Counted from the first letter of the stretch, positions 51,480 through 60,801 are shown. The stretch: 64,000 nt of DNA from Bradyrhizobium yuanmingense (GCF_029167105.1 NZ_JARFML010000020.1:62001-126000), one strand, 5' to 3'. The notes: a model not told the origin generated them from the sequence alone. Translations and numbers: made by a program.

Positions 51480-51578
51480 GCGGACCTCCCATCCGGTTTT
51501 GTCGAGTTATTCAACGAGGTTTGTTGTGTTCGACGAACGCAGCCACGCGCCTTTCTGCAAGTTCTTGGCTGTGCGGCT

Positions 51579-53672
51579 TCACTTGCTTGCGTTGAGAACA
51601 GCCAGCCCGTCGGCCGCCTTCACGCCCTGGCCGGCCGGCAGCACGAAGACCGGATTGATCTCGGCCTCGACGAGCCAGTCGCCGAGCTGCGCGACCATCT
51701 GCGAGAAAGCGACGATCGCTGCTGTAAGGGCTTCGACATCGCATTTCGGCCGGCCGCGGAAGCCATCCAGCAACGGCCATGTGACGAGGTCGCGCGCCAT
51801 CGCGCGCGCCTCTGCGAGGCCGAGGCCGCCTTCCGGCGGCAGCAGGCGCATCGTCGTGTCCTTGAACAGCTCGGCGGCGACGCCGCCCATGCCGAGAAGG
51901 ATGGCGACGCCCAAGGGATCACGGTGCATCCCGAGAATAATTTCGACGCCGCCTGAAATCATCTCCTGAACCAGGAATTGCTCGGGTCGTTTCCCGGTCC
52001 TTGCCTCGACCTCGTCGGCCATCGCCGTGAGCTGGCCGCCAATGCGCTCGGCTGTCAGGTTGACCGCGACGCCGCCGACGTCGCTCTTGTGCGCGATCTC
52101 GCGCGAGAGAATCTTGAGCACGACTTTGCCGCCGAAGGCTCGCGCGGCCCGTTCCGCCTCTTCAGCCGTTGCGACCACTTGCTCTGCCACGGTCGGAATA
52201 CCGAAGCGGGCGAACAAGGTTTTGGCCTGTGCTTCGTCCAGCGATCCCGCGGGGAGATCGGTGATGTCGACGCCCGTCGCAGACGAGCCGGACGTCGCGA
52301 CCTGCTCCGGCATTCCGGCCTGCAACAAGCCATCGAGCGCAGCGGCACAGCTTTCGGCGGAGTTGTAGGCGGGGACGCCTCGCTGCGTGAGGACGGAGAC
52401 CGCGTCGGGCGCGTGAGGGCTCACATAGGCAATGACGGGCTTGTCGCTGAGCGGTAGGCAGTCGTGGATGGCGTCGGCCATCAGCGCCGGCGATCCCACG
52501 GCTGACGAGCCGGCGATGACGACCAGCGCATCATAGGACGGGCTTGCGAGCAGGATGCGGGTTGCGGCGCGGAGCACATCCGGCTGCAGGCCGGCCAGCG
52601 TTACGTCGATCGGGTTGCGATCGAGCATGGCGTGCGATCCCGACTGCAGGGCTCGGAGTTGCGCGGCCGTATCCGGGTCGGGAGCGGGCGTTGTGAAGCC
52701 TGCGACGCCCAGACTGTCGGACACGATAGTGCCGGCGCCGCCGGTCGAGGTGAGGATCGCCACGCGTCGGCCGGAGAGCTTCCGTCCTGCGGCAAGCGCT
52801 GCCGGAATGTCGAGCAGGTCTTCGAAGGTTTTCGCGCGGATCACGCCGAGCTGCCTGAACAAGGCGTCGTACATGCGGTCGGAGCCTGCGAGCGCGCCCG
52901 TGTGCGAGATAGCCGCCTTTGCGCCCGCTTCCGATCGCCCGATCTTGAAGGCGACGATTGGCTTGCCGGCATCTCGCGCCTTCAGCACCGCTTCGCGGAA
53001 GCGCGCCGGGTTGCGGACCGCCTCGATATAGAGCGCGATGACTTTGGTCGCATTGTCGTCGGCGAGAAAGTCGATGAAATCGGCCAGATCGAGATCGGCT
53101 TCGTTGCTGGTCGACACCAGCTTCGACAGCCCGACCCCGCGCGCCGCGGCGCGCGACAAGATGGCGCCGAGAATACCTCCGCTCTGCGAGACCAGTCCGA
53201 CCGGGCCCGCCGGAAAATGGTCCATGGCCAGCGCGCCGGAGGCGGACAGCACGATGTTGTCGGTGAGATTGACGAGGCCGATCGTGTTCGGCCCGAGCAG
53301 GCGCATGGATCCGGCGGCTTGCATCAGCTGCTGCTGGCGCGCGGCGCCTTCGGCGCCGATTTCGGTGAAGCCGCTGGCGAGAACGATGGCCGCGGCAGCA
53401 CCGCGCGCGGACAATTCGCGCACCGCGACGTGGGCCCGTTCGGCTCCGACCAGGACAAGGCCGACGTCAGGCACGTCGGGCAGCGAGGCGATGTCGGGGT
53501 AGCAGGTAAGACCGCCGATTTCCGCGACCTTCGGATTGACCGGATAGATCGCACCCGCGAAGCCGTGTTTCCGGAGATAGGAGACCGGTCGCCCCGAGGT
53601 CTTGCTCGGGTCCGCCGATGCACCGATCACGGCGATGCTGCGCGGCCGGATCAGGCGTTCGATCGCGTTCAT
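51579..53672 (-). CDS. Acyl-CoA synthetase (NDP/ADP-forming), fused alpha-beta type
   Basis: This 697-residue protein has an N-terminal CoA-binding domain (RSIAVIGASADPSKTSGRPV), a central succinyl-CoA-ligase-like flavodoxin domain with the phosphohistidine region (FKIGRSEAGAKAAISHTGALAGSD), and a C-terminal ATP-grasp domain (GGKVVLKILSREIAHKSDVGGVAVNL). It activates a carboxylic acid to its CoA ester with ADP release. The start codon is 3 bp downstream of the enoyl-CoA hydratase stop. The substrate is probably the acid bound by the Bug protein behind it. Confidence 0.92.
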   Translation of the reverse strand: MNAIERLIRPRSIAVIGASADPSKTSGRPVSYLRKHGFAGAIYPVNPKVAEIGGLTCYPDIASLPDVPDVGLVLVGAERAHVAVRELSARGAAAAIVLASGFTEIGAEGAARQQQLMQAAGSMRLLGPNTIGLVNLTDNIVLSASGALAMDHFPAGPVGLVSQSGGILGAILSRAAARGVGLSKLVSTSNEADLDLADFIDFLADDNATKVIALYIEAVRNPARFREAVLKARDAGKPIVAFKIGRSEAGAKAAISHTGALAGSDRMYDALFRQLGVIRAKTFEDLLDIPAALAAGRKLSGRRVAILTSTGGAGTIVSDSLGVAGFTTPAPDPDTAAQLRALQSGSHAMLDRNPIDVTLAGLQPDVLRAATRILLASPSYDALVVIAGSSAVGSPALMADAIHDCLPLSDKPVIAYVSPHAPDAVSVLTQRGVPAYNSAESCAAALDGLLQAGMPEQVATSGSSATGVDITDLPAGSLDEAQAKTLFARFGIPTVAEQVVATAEEAERAARAFGGKVVLKILSREIAHKSDVGGVAVNLTAERIGGQLTAMADEVEARTGKRPEQFLVQEMISGGVEIILGMHRDPLGVAILLGMGGVAAELFKDTTMRLLPPEGGLGLAEARAMARDLVTWPLLDGFRGRPKCDVEALTAAIVAFSQMVAQLGDWLVEAEINPVFVLPAGQGVKAADGLAVLNASK

Positions 53673-53675
53673 CGC

Positions 53676-54467
53676 TCAACCCTTCGCCGAGGATTGCGCC
53701 AGGAAGGCCGCCACGGCCTCGCGATGCTCCGCGCTGGTGTAGCAGATGGCCTGCGCCTGGCTGCCGAGATTGAAAATATCGTGCGCGGAATGCTCGAACG
53801 TCTCGTTCAGGATCTTCTTGCCGAGCGCGAGCGCGGTGGCAGACCCCTGCGCCAGTTCCGCCGCCCAGGCCTGCGCGGCCGACAGCAGCTCGGTCGCAGT
53901 CACCTTGCGATCGACGATGCCGAGCGCGAGCGCTTCGTCGGCCTCGACGACGCGGCCGGTGAAGATCAGCTCCTTGGCCCTGGCAAGCCCGACCCTACGC
54001 GGCAGGAAATACAGGCCGCCGCCGTCGGGAATCAAGCCGCGCTTGATGTAGGACCAGGTGAACTTCGATCGTTCCGTGCCCATGACGAAGTCGCAGGCCA
54101 GCGCGATGTCGGCGCCGAGGCCCGCCGCCGCGCCGTTGACGGCGGCAATCGTCGGCTTCGGCAGGCCGAGCAGCAGCGATTGCACGTGATGCACGCCCTG
54201 CTGACGGCTCCATCCGTTGAATGCGACTTCGCCCTGCGGCGCCTCGAGCCGGCGTTTCATGCCGCTGATGTCGCCGCCAGCGCAGAACGCGTTGCCGCGC
54301 CCGGTCAGCACCAGCGCCTTGATCGCCCTGTCGCGGGACACGGTTTCGAGCGCGCCTGAGCACTCGGCGCGCATCTCGTCGCTCATGGCATTGCGCCGGT
54401 CCGGCCGGTTGAATGCGATCGTCGCAATTCCGGCCTCGACGAAAAATTCGATGAGCTGATAGGACAT
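53676..54467 (-). CDS. Enoyl-CoA hydratase/isomerase family protein
   Basis: This 263-residue crotonase-fold protein has the oxyanion-hole motifs NAFCAGGDISGMK and AAVNGAAAGLGADIALACDF. It also has LIPDGGGLYFLPRRVG, with Asp/Gly instead of the usual catalytic Glu pair. It probably hydrates or isomerises a 2-enoyl-CoA or a related CoA ester. ATG 54467 follows GGGAG. It is the first gene of the operon that diverges from the IclR regulator. The start 32 codons further upstream is not credible, as it runs into the operator region. Confidence 0.92.
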   Translation of the reverse strand: MSYQLIEFFVEAGIATIAFNRPDRRNAMSDEMRAECSGALETVSRDRAIKALVLTGRGNAFCAGGDISGMKRRLEAPQGEVAFNGWSRQQGVHHVQSLLLGLPKPTIAAVNGAAAGLGADIALACDFVMGTERSKFTWSYIKRGLIPDGGGLYFLPRRVGLARAKELIFTGRVVEADEALALGIVDRKVTATELLSAAQAWAAELAQGSATALALGKKILNETFEHSAHDIFNLGSQAQAICYTSAEHREAVAAFLAQSSAKG

Positions 54468-54614
54468 GGCAAGCTCCCTGAGTCGGATCGGTCGGCGCGC
54501 GACGAATGATCGGCGCGAGCTCCGCAACTGCCGTTTCCTCGTCGCGCCGCGCGCGCCCGGCATTGTTCTTGCGGCTGCCTATAGCGGCTTGCAGGCACCC
54601 GAACATCCCCTTAA

Positions 54615-54629
54615 TTCCACTCAGTGGAA
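54615..54629. promoter_or_regulatory. IclR-type operator
   Basis: TTCCAC and GTGGAA form a perfect 6-bp palindrome around TCA, as in many proteobacterial IclR-family operators. It lies 19 bp before the IclR-type start codon and in the divergent region toward the CoA-pathway operon. Confidence 0.65.
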
Positions 54630-54647
54630 ACGCTGGGGAGATCAGAG

Positions 54648-55424
54648 ATGGCACAGGCGCGCAGATATGCGGGCGGGATCGACGGCAACCGCTCGCTCGA
54701 GCGGGGCGTCGAGATCCTCCGGGCGTTCCGCCCCGGCGTCGACACGCTCGGCAACGGCGAGATCGCAGAGCGAACAGGCTTGCCGCGATCGACGGTCAGC
54801 CGGCTGACACGGACGCTGGTCAATTCCGGGATGCTCGACGAAGTCCGCAGCGAGCGGGCCTACCGCCTTGCCGCGTCGGTCATCAGCATCGGTCACGCCA
54901 TGCGGACCGGATCACCCGTGCTGAATGCGATCGGCCCGATGATGCGGGCGGAATCGGCCAGGCGCCGGCTGAACGTCGGACTCGCGACTGCCGATAGGAC
55001 CATGATGGTTTACCTGGAATCGATCCGCTACAGCCCGCGCGCGGCGCTGCGCAATGTGGTCGCCGGCCAGCAGGTCCCGATGGAGCTGACGTCGCTGGGT
55101 CGCGCCTATCTCGCCGGCACTACAGAGACCGAGCGCGAGCGATTGCTGAAGCAGTTCAAGCGGCGCAGCGCGGCTGCAACCAGGGCGCTGCTGGCGGAGG
55201 TCAGGCGATCGATCAGCGCCGTCGAGCGCGACGGCTATTGCGCGGTGTCGTGGCAGCCCGCCGTTCTCGCCGTCGCAACGCCGATCGTGCTGGAGGGCCT
55301 TCCGGTCTACGCGCTCAACATGAGCCTGCAGAACGTCGAACGCTCCGACGCGCTGGCCAGCGAGCTCGGCGCATACCTCAACGCGTTCGCGGCCAGGTGC
55401 AAGGAGGTGCTGGCGGGGCGGTGA
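54648..55424 (+). CDS. IclR family transcriptional regulator
   Basis: This 258-residue regulator has a winged HTH at about residues 15-75 (SLERGVEILRAFRPG, GEIAERTGLPRSTVSRLTRTL) and an IclR effector domain. That domain contains MMVYLESIRYSPRAALRNVVAGQQVP, LTSLGRAYLAG and ISAVERDGYC. It diverges from the enoyl-CoA hydratase operon and has a palindromic operator just upstream of its own start. It most likely represses both until an acid or CoA ester is present. Confidence 0.93.
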   Translation: MAQARRYAGGIDGNRSLERGVEILRAFRPGVDTLGNGEIAERTGLPRSTVSRLTRTLVNSGMLDEVRSERAYRLAASVISIGHAMRTGSPVLNAIGPMMRAESARRRLNVGLATADRTMMVYLESIRYSPRAALRNVVAGQQVPMELTSLGRAYLAGTTETERERLLKQFKRRSAAATRALLAEVRRSISAVERDGYCAVSWQPAVLAVATPIVLEGLPVYALNMSLQNVERSDALASELGAYLNAFAARCKEVLAGR

Positions 55425-55481
55425 AGCCGAGCGGCGAGGCGCAGCCGCTTGCCCGTCAGCTGGAGGAGAGGTCACGTCCCC

Positions 55482-56384
55482 TTACAGTTTCCCATACACC
55501 CGCGCCGCCACCGCCTTCAGGCGTTCGACCGAGCCGGACTCCGGATGCGGCTTGACCGGGGCGAACAGGATCGAAGCCTGCCTGCCATTCTTCCAGACAT
55601 AGATGGTGACGGCGTTGCCGTTGCCCTTGGTGCAGGAATGCTCGCCGAACGCTTCACTGCCGAGCCCGGATATCGCCACGTGCTTGCAGGGGCCTGCGCG
55701 CTTCATCATGCCGATGGCGGTGTCGCGCGAGGTCGCGATCACCGCGACGGTCATGGTGTTGGCCTCGCGATCGAACATCATGCAGCTGCCCGCGCCGGTC
55801 CGCTGCACCGTCAGCGTGCTGTTGTCGAGAAAGCCGTCGGCATCGGCGGCCGTGAGCCACTCGCAATTGCCGAACCGCTCGCTGCTCTTGCTCACGCTTG
55901 CGATGGCAATGCGTGCGGCTTCGGCGATCGGCGCGAGCAGCGCATCGTCGGCGCGCCGGCCGATCGGATAGACGCTGATCTGCAGAATGTAATCGCCGGA
56001 CAGGGCGACGACCGAGGCCTCCTGGCGCTCGGCGCCCGCCGCGCTCGTTCCGCCCTGGCCCTCGTCGCCGATTCCGGACACCGCGCTCAGCGGCATGCGT
56101 TCGCCAAGCGTCTTGACGAAGGTCGCGTACAATTCCCTGGCGCGGTCCTTGTCGGGATTGCGGAACACCGAGAGCATCATCGTGTCGCCGCGCCCGGCCT
56201 GGTAGATGCAGCCGCGGCCGTCCTGGTTCGAAATCAGGGACCATTTCAGCGCCGGCATCGCGCGGGCGAGCTCCTGGGCGCTGATGAACGGGCAGGTTTC
56301 GGCCGCGCGCGCGGGAAGCACCGGGGCGGCTGCGATGGCAAGGAATAGGACGAGCCGGAAGAATAGATGATCGATCGTGCGCAT
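55482..56384 (-). CDS. Exported hypothetical protein with two similar halves
   Basis: This 300-residue protein has a signal peptide (FRLVLFLAIAAAPVLPARAAE). Two halves follow the same plan. Half 1 has TCPFISAQELARAMPALKW, GRGCIYQAG, TMMLSVFRNP, VSGIGDEG and YILQISVYP. Half 2 has NCEWLTAADADGFLDNST, GAGSCMMFD, TMTVAVIATS, ISGLGSEA and AVTIYVWKN. Each half thus contains two Cys likely to form a disulfide, so it is an internally duplicated periplasmic domain. No named family is recognised. It is followed by the cyclase gene on the opposite end but has its own upstream region. Confidence 0.75.
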   Translation of the reverse strand: MRTIDHLFFRLVLFLAIAAAPVLPARAAETCPFISAQELARAMPALKWSLISNQDGRGCIYQAGRGDTMMLSVFRNPDKDRARELYATFVKTLGERMPLSAVSGIGDEGQGGTSAAGAERQEASVVALSGDYILQISVYPIGRRADDALLAPIAEAARIAIASVSKSSERFGNCEWLTAADADGFLDNSTLTVQRTGAGSCMMFDREANTMTVAVIATSRDTAIGMMKRAGPCKHVAISGLGSEAFGEHSCTKGNGNAVTIYVWKNGRQASILFAPVKPHPESGSVERLKAVAARVYGKL

Positions 56385-56443
56385 CGGACGAACTTACTAT
56401 CGAAACGGTGCGCCCGACGAGATGAAACTGAACAAAAATCCTA

Positions 56444-58309
56444 TTACGCAGCCCCCGGTGCCTTCGCCACCGTCAGGTCCTTCAGGAACTGCTCCATGAG
56501 CGGCTTGTTGCCAAACCGGCGATAAGAGCGCTCTGCCTCCAACGAAAATGTCGGTTGGGCCCCTACCAAGCTTGCCATCGTCAGCTGCGCCGCTTCTATA
56601 TCACCGCGCCGCCCTTGCAGCGCAGCCTGGATGAGCAGGCAGTTGGCATCGCGCGGCGCCCTTACAAGGCATTCGGAGATCACGGTAGCCGACTCATCGC
56701 GACGATCAGCGGCGTAAAGAGCCTGGCCATGCACATAGGCGTAATATTCCGGCGCCATGGGATGAAGGCGACGCGCCCGTTCGGCATTGGCAACGGCGTC
56801 CGCGTAGTCCCCGAAACGGACTTGCGCTTTTGCCAATGCCATCATGCTATCCGGGTCATTGGGATTCAGTTCGACGGCGCGCTTGGCGGCCTGCAAGCCG
56901 CCCGCATAATCGCCCTGCACCGCCAGCCCGAAGCTGATCACCTGATAGCCGAGCGAGAGATTGGGATCGAGGCGCACAGCCTGGCGCGCTTCGCTAAGAC
57001 CCAGTTCCAGCTCATGCGCTGCCGCCCGACCACTCGACCTCTTGGCCACATCCGCGATGTAAGTGAGGGCCAGGCCCGCACGGGCGGCGGCATAGGCCGG
57101 GTCCATTTCCAGCGCGCGCTGATATAGGCCGCGTGCCTCCAGAAGTGCTTCCGCATCCTGGACGCCATGGCGGTATCGATGACGGGCCCGCAGCAGAAGA
57201 TCGTAAGCCTGAAGGTTGTCGGTCGGACGTTGCGCGGCAGCGATGGCTTCATTTCGGCCGATATACGGCGCGAGCTGGGCGACGATTTCCGTGGTCAGCT
57301 CGCTTTGTACGGTGAAGACGTCGGCAACCTGCCTGTCGAAGCTGCGCGACCAAAGGTGCGCGCCCGATTTCACGTCGATCAGTTGCGCCGAGACGCGAAG
57401 CCGGTCTCCCTCGCGGCGCGCGCTGCCTTCCACCACGTAGGAAACGCCCAGCTTTGCCCCGAGCTTGCGCATATCGCTTTCTTGCCCGCGCACGGCATAG
57501 GTGGAGTCGCGCGCGATGATCTGAAGCTCGGAATTCCTTGCAAGCGCCGTGGTCACATCCTCGGTCAGCCCGTCTGCAAAGTACGATTGGTCGCCGCTCA
57601 TGGTCGCAAAGGGCATGACCGCAACTGACGGCCGCGGGTCGGCGCGGGTCTGGTCGAAAAGCAGCGCGGCCGGGAGCCGGCTGACCATCGCCGCCAGGGA
57701 AAGCGGTTGGATTTGGGTGCCGATGAGGACAAGGGCTACGGCGGCGATGCCATACGACCAGCGCGCAGCGGTACCGTGTAGAACGCGCGGGACTTTTCGC
57801 CAGCGAGACCACGAGGATTGCGCGCGCCGTACCCGGTAGACATTAAGACGCTCGGGAATGTTTTTGGCGCGCCTGCGGCCCACACGCGCGAACACATCGC
57901 CGCGATTGCGGTCTGCGGCCATGACGACAGCGCCGCTAACGAAGATGCTACCGGGATCGGCCATCGTTTCAAGCCGTGTGGCGACATTGACGCCGTCGCC
58001 GTACATGTCGCCATTGTCCTCGATGACATCACCGAGGTTGATGCCTATGCGCAGTTCAAACGGGGCGTTGTCGAACCCTTGCTGGATGGCAGTGCCCGCA
58101 TCAACGGCTTCGTTGACGCTGGGAAACATCGCCAGAAACCCGTCCCCGGTCATCTTGAAGATGCGTCCGCCATGCTGCGCGACCGTGGGCTCGATCAGAT
58201 TGTCGAAGACCGCGCGCAGCTCTTTATAGGTGGAGGCCTCGTTTTCGGCCATCATCAGGCTGTAGCTGACGATGTCGGCGGCCATGATCGCGGCGAGCTT
58301 GCGTTCCAT
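56444..58309 (-). CDS. Class III adenylate/guanylate cyclase with TolB-like and TPR domains
   Basis: This 621-residue protein has an N-terminal cyclase domain with all catalytic residues: metal Asp12 and Asp56 (AADIVSYS, KMTGDGF), substrate Lys52, and the transition-state pair Asn108/Arg112 in YGDGVNVATRLE. One membrane span follows (YGIAAVALVLIGTQIQPLSL). The C-terminal half has the TolB/FlgO-like phrase PSVAVMPFATMSGDQSYFADGLTEDV, then about four TPRs ending at VAKAPGAA. Rhizobia have many such cAMP cyclases of unknown signal. ATG 58309 is chosen because the domain begins there. The 235 bp upstream show no gene. Confidence 0.9.
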   Translation of the reverse strand: MERKLAAIMAADIVSYSLMMAENEASTYKELRAVFDNLIEPTVAQHGGRIFKMTGDGFLAMFPSVNEAVDAGTAIQQGFDNAPFELRIGINLGDVIEDNGDMYGDGVNVATRLETMADPGSIFVSGAVVMAADRNRGDVFARVGRRRAKNIPERLNVYRVRRAQSSWSRWRKVPRVLHGTAARWSYGIAAVALVLIGTQIQPLSLAAMVSRLPAALLFDQTRADPRPSVAVMPFATMSGDQSYFADGLTEDVTTALARNSELQIIARDSTYAVRGQESDMRKLGAKLGVSYVVEGSARREGDRLRVSAQLIDVKSGAHLWSRSFDRQVADVFTVQSELTTEIVAQLAPYIGRNEAIAAAQRPTDNLQAYDLLLRARHRYRHGVQDAEALLEARGLYQRALEMDPAYAAARAGLALTYIADVAKRSSGRAAAHELELGLSEARQAVRLDPNLSLGYQVISFGLAVQGDYAGGLQAAKRAVELNPNDPDSMMALAKAQVRFGDYADAVANAERARRLHPMAPEYYAYVHGQALYAADRRDESATVISECLVRAPRDANCLLIQAALQGRRGDIEAAQLTMASLVGAQPTFSLEAERSYRRFGNKPLMEQFLKDLTVAKAPGAA

Positions 58310-58544
58310 CAACGGTTTCCCGATACAGGGCCAAGCAAAAACTGGCATTGCGGACATTCGGCGCCAGCTTGAGATTAAACCTTCCAACCCGCATGCGGTT
58401 ATCAACACAGCTCATATGTGCGTGAGTATGAGAGCCCTCCGGCGGGCGTGCAGGCAGCAGCACTGCGCGCATATGGCTGATCCTAAGTTCCTGCGGGTTC
58501 CCATATGGCGACGGTGAGGCCGGCGCCGGGTCAGCGGCCGTTCG

Positions 58545-58901
58545 TCACCGCCCCTGATATTCGGCCCAGCAATCCGCCGTCTCATAAACGCGGACCGCCC
58601 ACAGCTGCGGCAGGCTGGGCTTCAAGCGGTCCCAGATCCAGACCGCGATATTCTCGGCGGTCGGATTCGCGAGGCCGTCGACCTCATTCAGGCACTGGTG
58701 GTCCAGCGCGGCCATGATGCCGGCGAAGCTCTTTTCGATATCGAAGAAATCCGCGACAAAGCCGGTGTGCGGGTCGACCGGCCCATCCAGCTGGACCTCG
58801 ACCCGATAGGAATGACCATGCAGCCGGCTGCACCGGTGAGTCTCGGGCACGTTTGGCAGCCGATGCGCCGCCTCGAACTTGAACGCCTGCGATATCCTCA
58901 T
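58545..58901 (-). CDS. queD: 6-carboxytetrahydropterin synthase (QueD)
   Basis: This 118-residue enzyme has the zinc His triad (His13 in FEAAHRL, His28 and His30 in LHGHSYRV), the catalytic Cys24 in THRCSRLHGH and the later Asp/His pair in AALDHQCLN. The Glu for substrate binding is in NPTAENIAVWIW and ETADCWAEY. It makes 6-carboxytetrahydropterin on the queuosine/7-deazapurine route. No other que gene is next to it. It lies 84 bp from the tRNA fragment that marks the island edge. Confidence 0.93.
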   Translation of the reverse strand: MRISQAFKFEAAHRLPNVPETHRCSRLHGHSYRVEVQLDGPVDPHTGFVADFFDIEKSFAGIMAALDHQCLNEVDGLANPTAENIAVWIWDRLKPSLPQLWAVRVYETADCWAEYQGR

Positions 58902-58985
58902 CCAGCTCCCCACACGGCATGGCCATCCGGTCTCGGGCCGGTCTGGCGACCAGATGCTGTCCTGTCCTGACCTTTCGGCAAAGAA

Positions 58986-59034
58986 TGGCGCGCCCGGAAC
59001 GATTCGAACGTCCGACCCTCAGATTCGTAGTCTG
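58986..59034 (-). tRNA. 3' fragment of tRNA-Arg(ACG), attachment-site scar
   Basis: On the minus strand the sequence from CAGACTACGAATCTG to the terminal CCA has the anticodon stem-loop (loop CTACGAA, anticodon ACG), variable loop, T arm (GGACG TTCGAAT CGTTC) and the 3' acceptor strand ending GCGCCA. The D arm and 5' acceptor strand are missing. The match stops at the second base pair of the anticodon stem. Tyrosine recombinases commonly use exactly this tRNA part as attB. The gap on the island side implies that the intact copy, if present, is to the right of the window. Confidence 0.85.
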
Positions 59035-59145
59035 GTCAGAACCGTTGAAATTGCTAAGGTTTGTTGCCGTAACGCAAAGCCCAATGCCTCAAGAACATGC
59101 AATTTCAGCCCTATCGCTTGGCGGTGTTACCCGGCATCCATCAAT

Positions 59146-59191
59146 GCTGATCGTCGTGTGGCGGAGAGGCTGATCGTCGTGTGGCGGAGAG
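59146..59191. repeat. Two perfect 23-bp tandem copies
   Basis: 59146-59168 and 59169-59191 are identical (GCTGATCGTCG...GCGGAGAG). No coding frame is conserved across them. The whole interval 59035-59247 holds no gene I can support. Confidence 0.8.
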
Positions 59192-59247
59192 AATGGGACT
59201 ATCTGTCACCCAAAGACGATGCCAGAATCCGAAATAAAATCAGCTTG

Positions 59248-59857
59248 TTACAGACGCCCGATGTTCGGACCGTGTACCAGAATATGTGTACCTAGTACAA
59301 CCCCGTTCGCGACCAGGATTAACTGAACAAATCCTTGGAAGGCGATCCCTCGGCGAAATGCCGCGCGCGCGGGCACCGGGGATACTGCTTCCGACGCTCG
59401 AGATGGGCCATCAGGCGTGACTGCCAAGTGGCCGGCGACATCGAAGCCACGCCCGATACCGTCTGCGCGGCTATCGTGCGGTCCGATTGACGGACCTGCA
59501 CCTGGGCTTGGATGGAGGCTTTGGATTCGGCTGATGGCTGTTGCTTGCGGGGCTTCGGCTGTTCCTTCGGCTGCTCTCTTGTCGACCGAACGACGGGAAG
59601 CGGCACCTCGACTTTCTCTGGCACAGCCTTTCGTCGATCCTCTTCGCGACATTGAACGTTCAATACTCGAACAGGCGCGGCGCGATGCATAGCAGCACCG
59701 CGGCTCCGAGCCCGAGCAGCATCAGGCTCGTAAGCCGGCTGCTCAACAACAGGACGCGCGTCGTCAACCGGGTCCGCACTGATGCGACGGTTGTGCTGAG
59801 CACGGCCCACTTGGTCGAACCGGTGAACACGCCAGCAATCAAGCAGTGCTGCCACAA
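59248..59857 (-). pseudogene. Decayed TonB-like gene
   Basis: The pieces fit a TonB energy transducer spread over frames. A hydrophobic segment (SLMLLGLGAAVLLCIAP) lies in one frame, then a Pro/Lys/Gln-rich linker (EQPKEQPKPRKQQP) and the domain start MSPATWQSRLMAHLERRKQYPR lie in another. The remaining C-terminal strand (FRRGIAFQ, ANGVVLGTHI) lies in a third frame. At least two frameshifts prevent a normal product. The remnant is the first recognisable gene inside the tRNA-bounded island. Confidence 0.6.
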
Positions 59858-59902
59858 ATAGGATGAGCGTCAGAGGATTGGTCGTGCCCAATGCGACAGC
59901 GC

Positions 59903-60037
59903 TCAGATAGGCCGCGGCGGAATACCGCGAGTGCCGCTGATAAGGCGAATATCGGGTGCTTGGAGCATGCGCTCGGCGGCGATCTTTCCAACGCCCGATG
60001 TCGCTCCGGTCATCACAATCGTCTTCAGGACTCCCAC
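59903..60037 (-). pseudogene. Truncated SDR family oxidoreductase, N-terminal remnant
   Basis: From GTG 60037 the frame encodes 44 residues with the SDR cofactor motif KTIVMTGATSGVGKIAAERML, then stops at 59903. A full SDR has about 250-300 residues, so this is a remnant. The rest of 60038-60536 is AT-richer than the surroundings and holds no gene apart from the start region of the cold-shock gene. Confidence 0.65.
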
Positions 60038-60536
60038 AAGGACGACGGCATCGGCTTTCGCTAAATTATAAGCCAGCAGTTTGTCACGAGAGAACCGGCG
60101 TGACTGTTGAATAATCCGCTTTTCAGTTCTCGTGTTTGTCAGATTCTGGATGCATAGCCGCTGTGCAGAGACGTCCTTGCAACCAACCGCGCCATCAAGC
60201 GTATTTTACTTAGCTGGTCTAAAACTGCGATTTGATTGGGGCGCGAGGGCTTTTAAGGTAGAGCAATGCCGAAAGATTTGCACTCTAGAGTAGCACATTG
60301 CTCAACGAAGCAGCAGACATCTGGTCGTCAAATTGATGGATGCCGGAAAATGTAAATCATTTGTGCAACAACTGCACTATGTCATCGCACCGTCATAACG
60401 AAGCCCAGCAAGTTGCCGGATTAATTGGAAGCAATCGGGGTTTTTTGACCAATAAAGCAGCTTACGTACCGAAGAAATATTGCGGGCTGGCGTTTCCTGC
60501 ATTGGGATCGGACCATGCGGATGCTTGGAGGCACCT

Positions 60537-60767
60537 TTGGCAAATGGATTTGTCGTCTGGTTTAACAAGTTTAAGGGTTATGGCTTCATCAGACCCGAAC
60601 ATGGAGGCAAGGACGTATTCGTTCATTCGTCGGCGGTCGAGGAGGCTGGTCTTTCGACGTTGGTCGAAGGCCAGCGATTGAGCTACGAGCTTGTGTCGGT
60701 TTCAGGCAAGATGACGGCCAGTCGTCTGAGAGTCGACAAGGAGGAACCCTCAAATCAGAACGGGTAA
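60537..60767 (+). CDS. Cold-shock domain protein with TTG start
   Basis: This 76-residue single CSD protein has VVWFNKFKGYGFI (RNP1) and KDVFVHSSAV (RNP2), with the usual hydrophobic core. I chose TTG 60537 because GGAGG lies 5 bp upstream at 60527-60531 and the product then begins MANGFVVWFN, as in other cold-shock proteins. An ATG upstream would add 19 residues with no homology. It binds RNA or single-stranded DNA. It lies in the AT-richer part of the island and is likely transferred. Confidence 0.85.
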   Translation: MANGFVVWFNKFKGYGFIRPEHGGKDVFVHSSAVEEAGLSTLVEGQRLSYELVSVSGKMTASRLRVDKEEPSNQNG

Positions 60768-60801
60768 ATCCGGATTGCTCCGCACAGTTCGCAACGTCGC
60801 C

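Noticed and set aside
58879..59295. Plus-strand frame crossing the tRNA fragment.
   Set aside because: It contains the well-known spurious translation of an antisense tRNA and the 23-bp repeat; not a gene.
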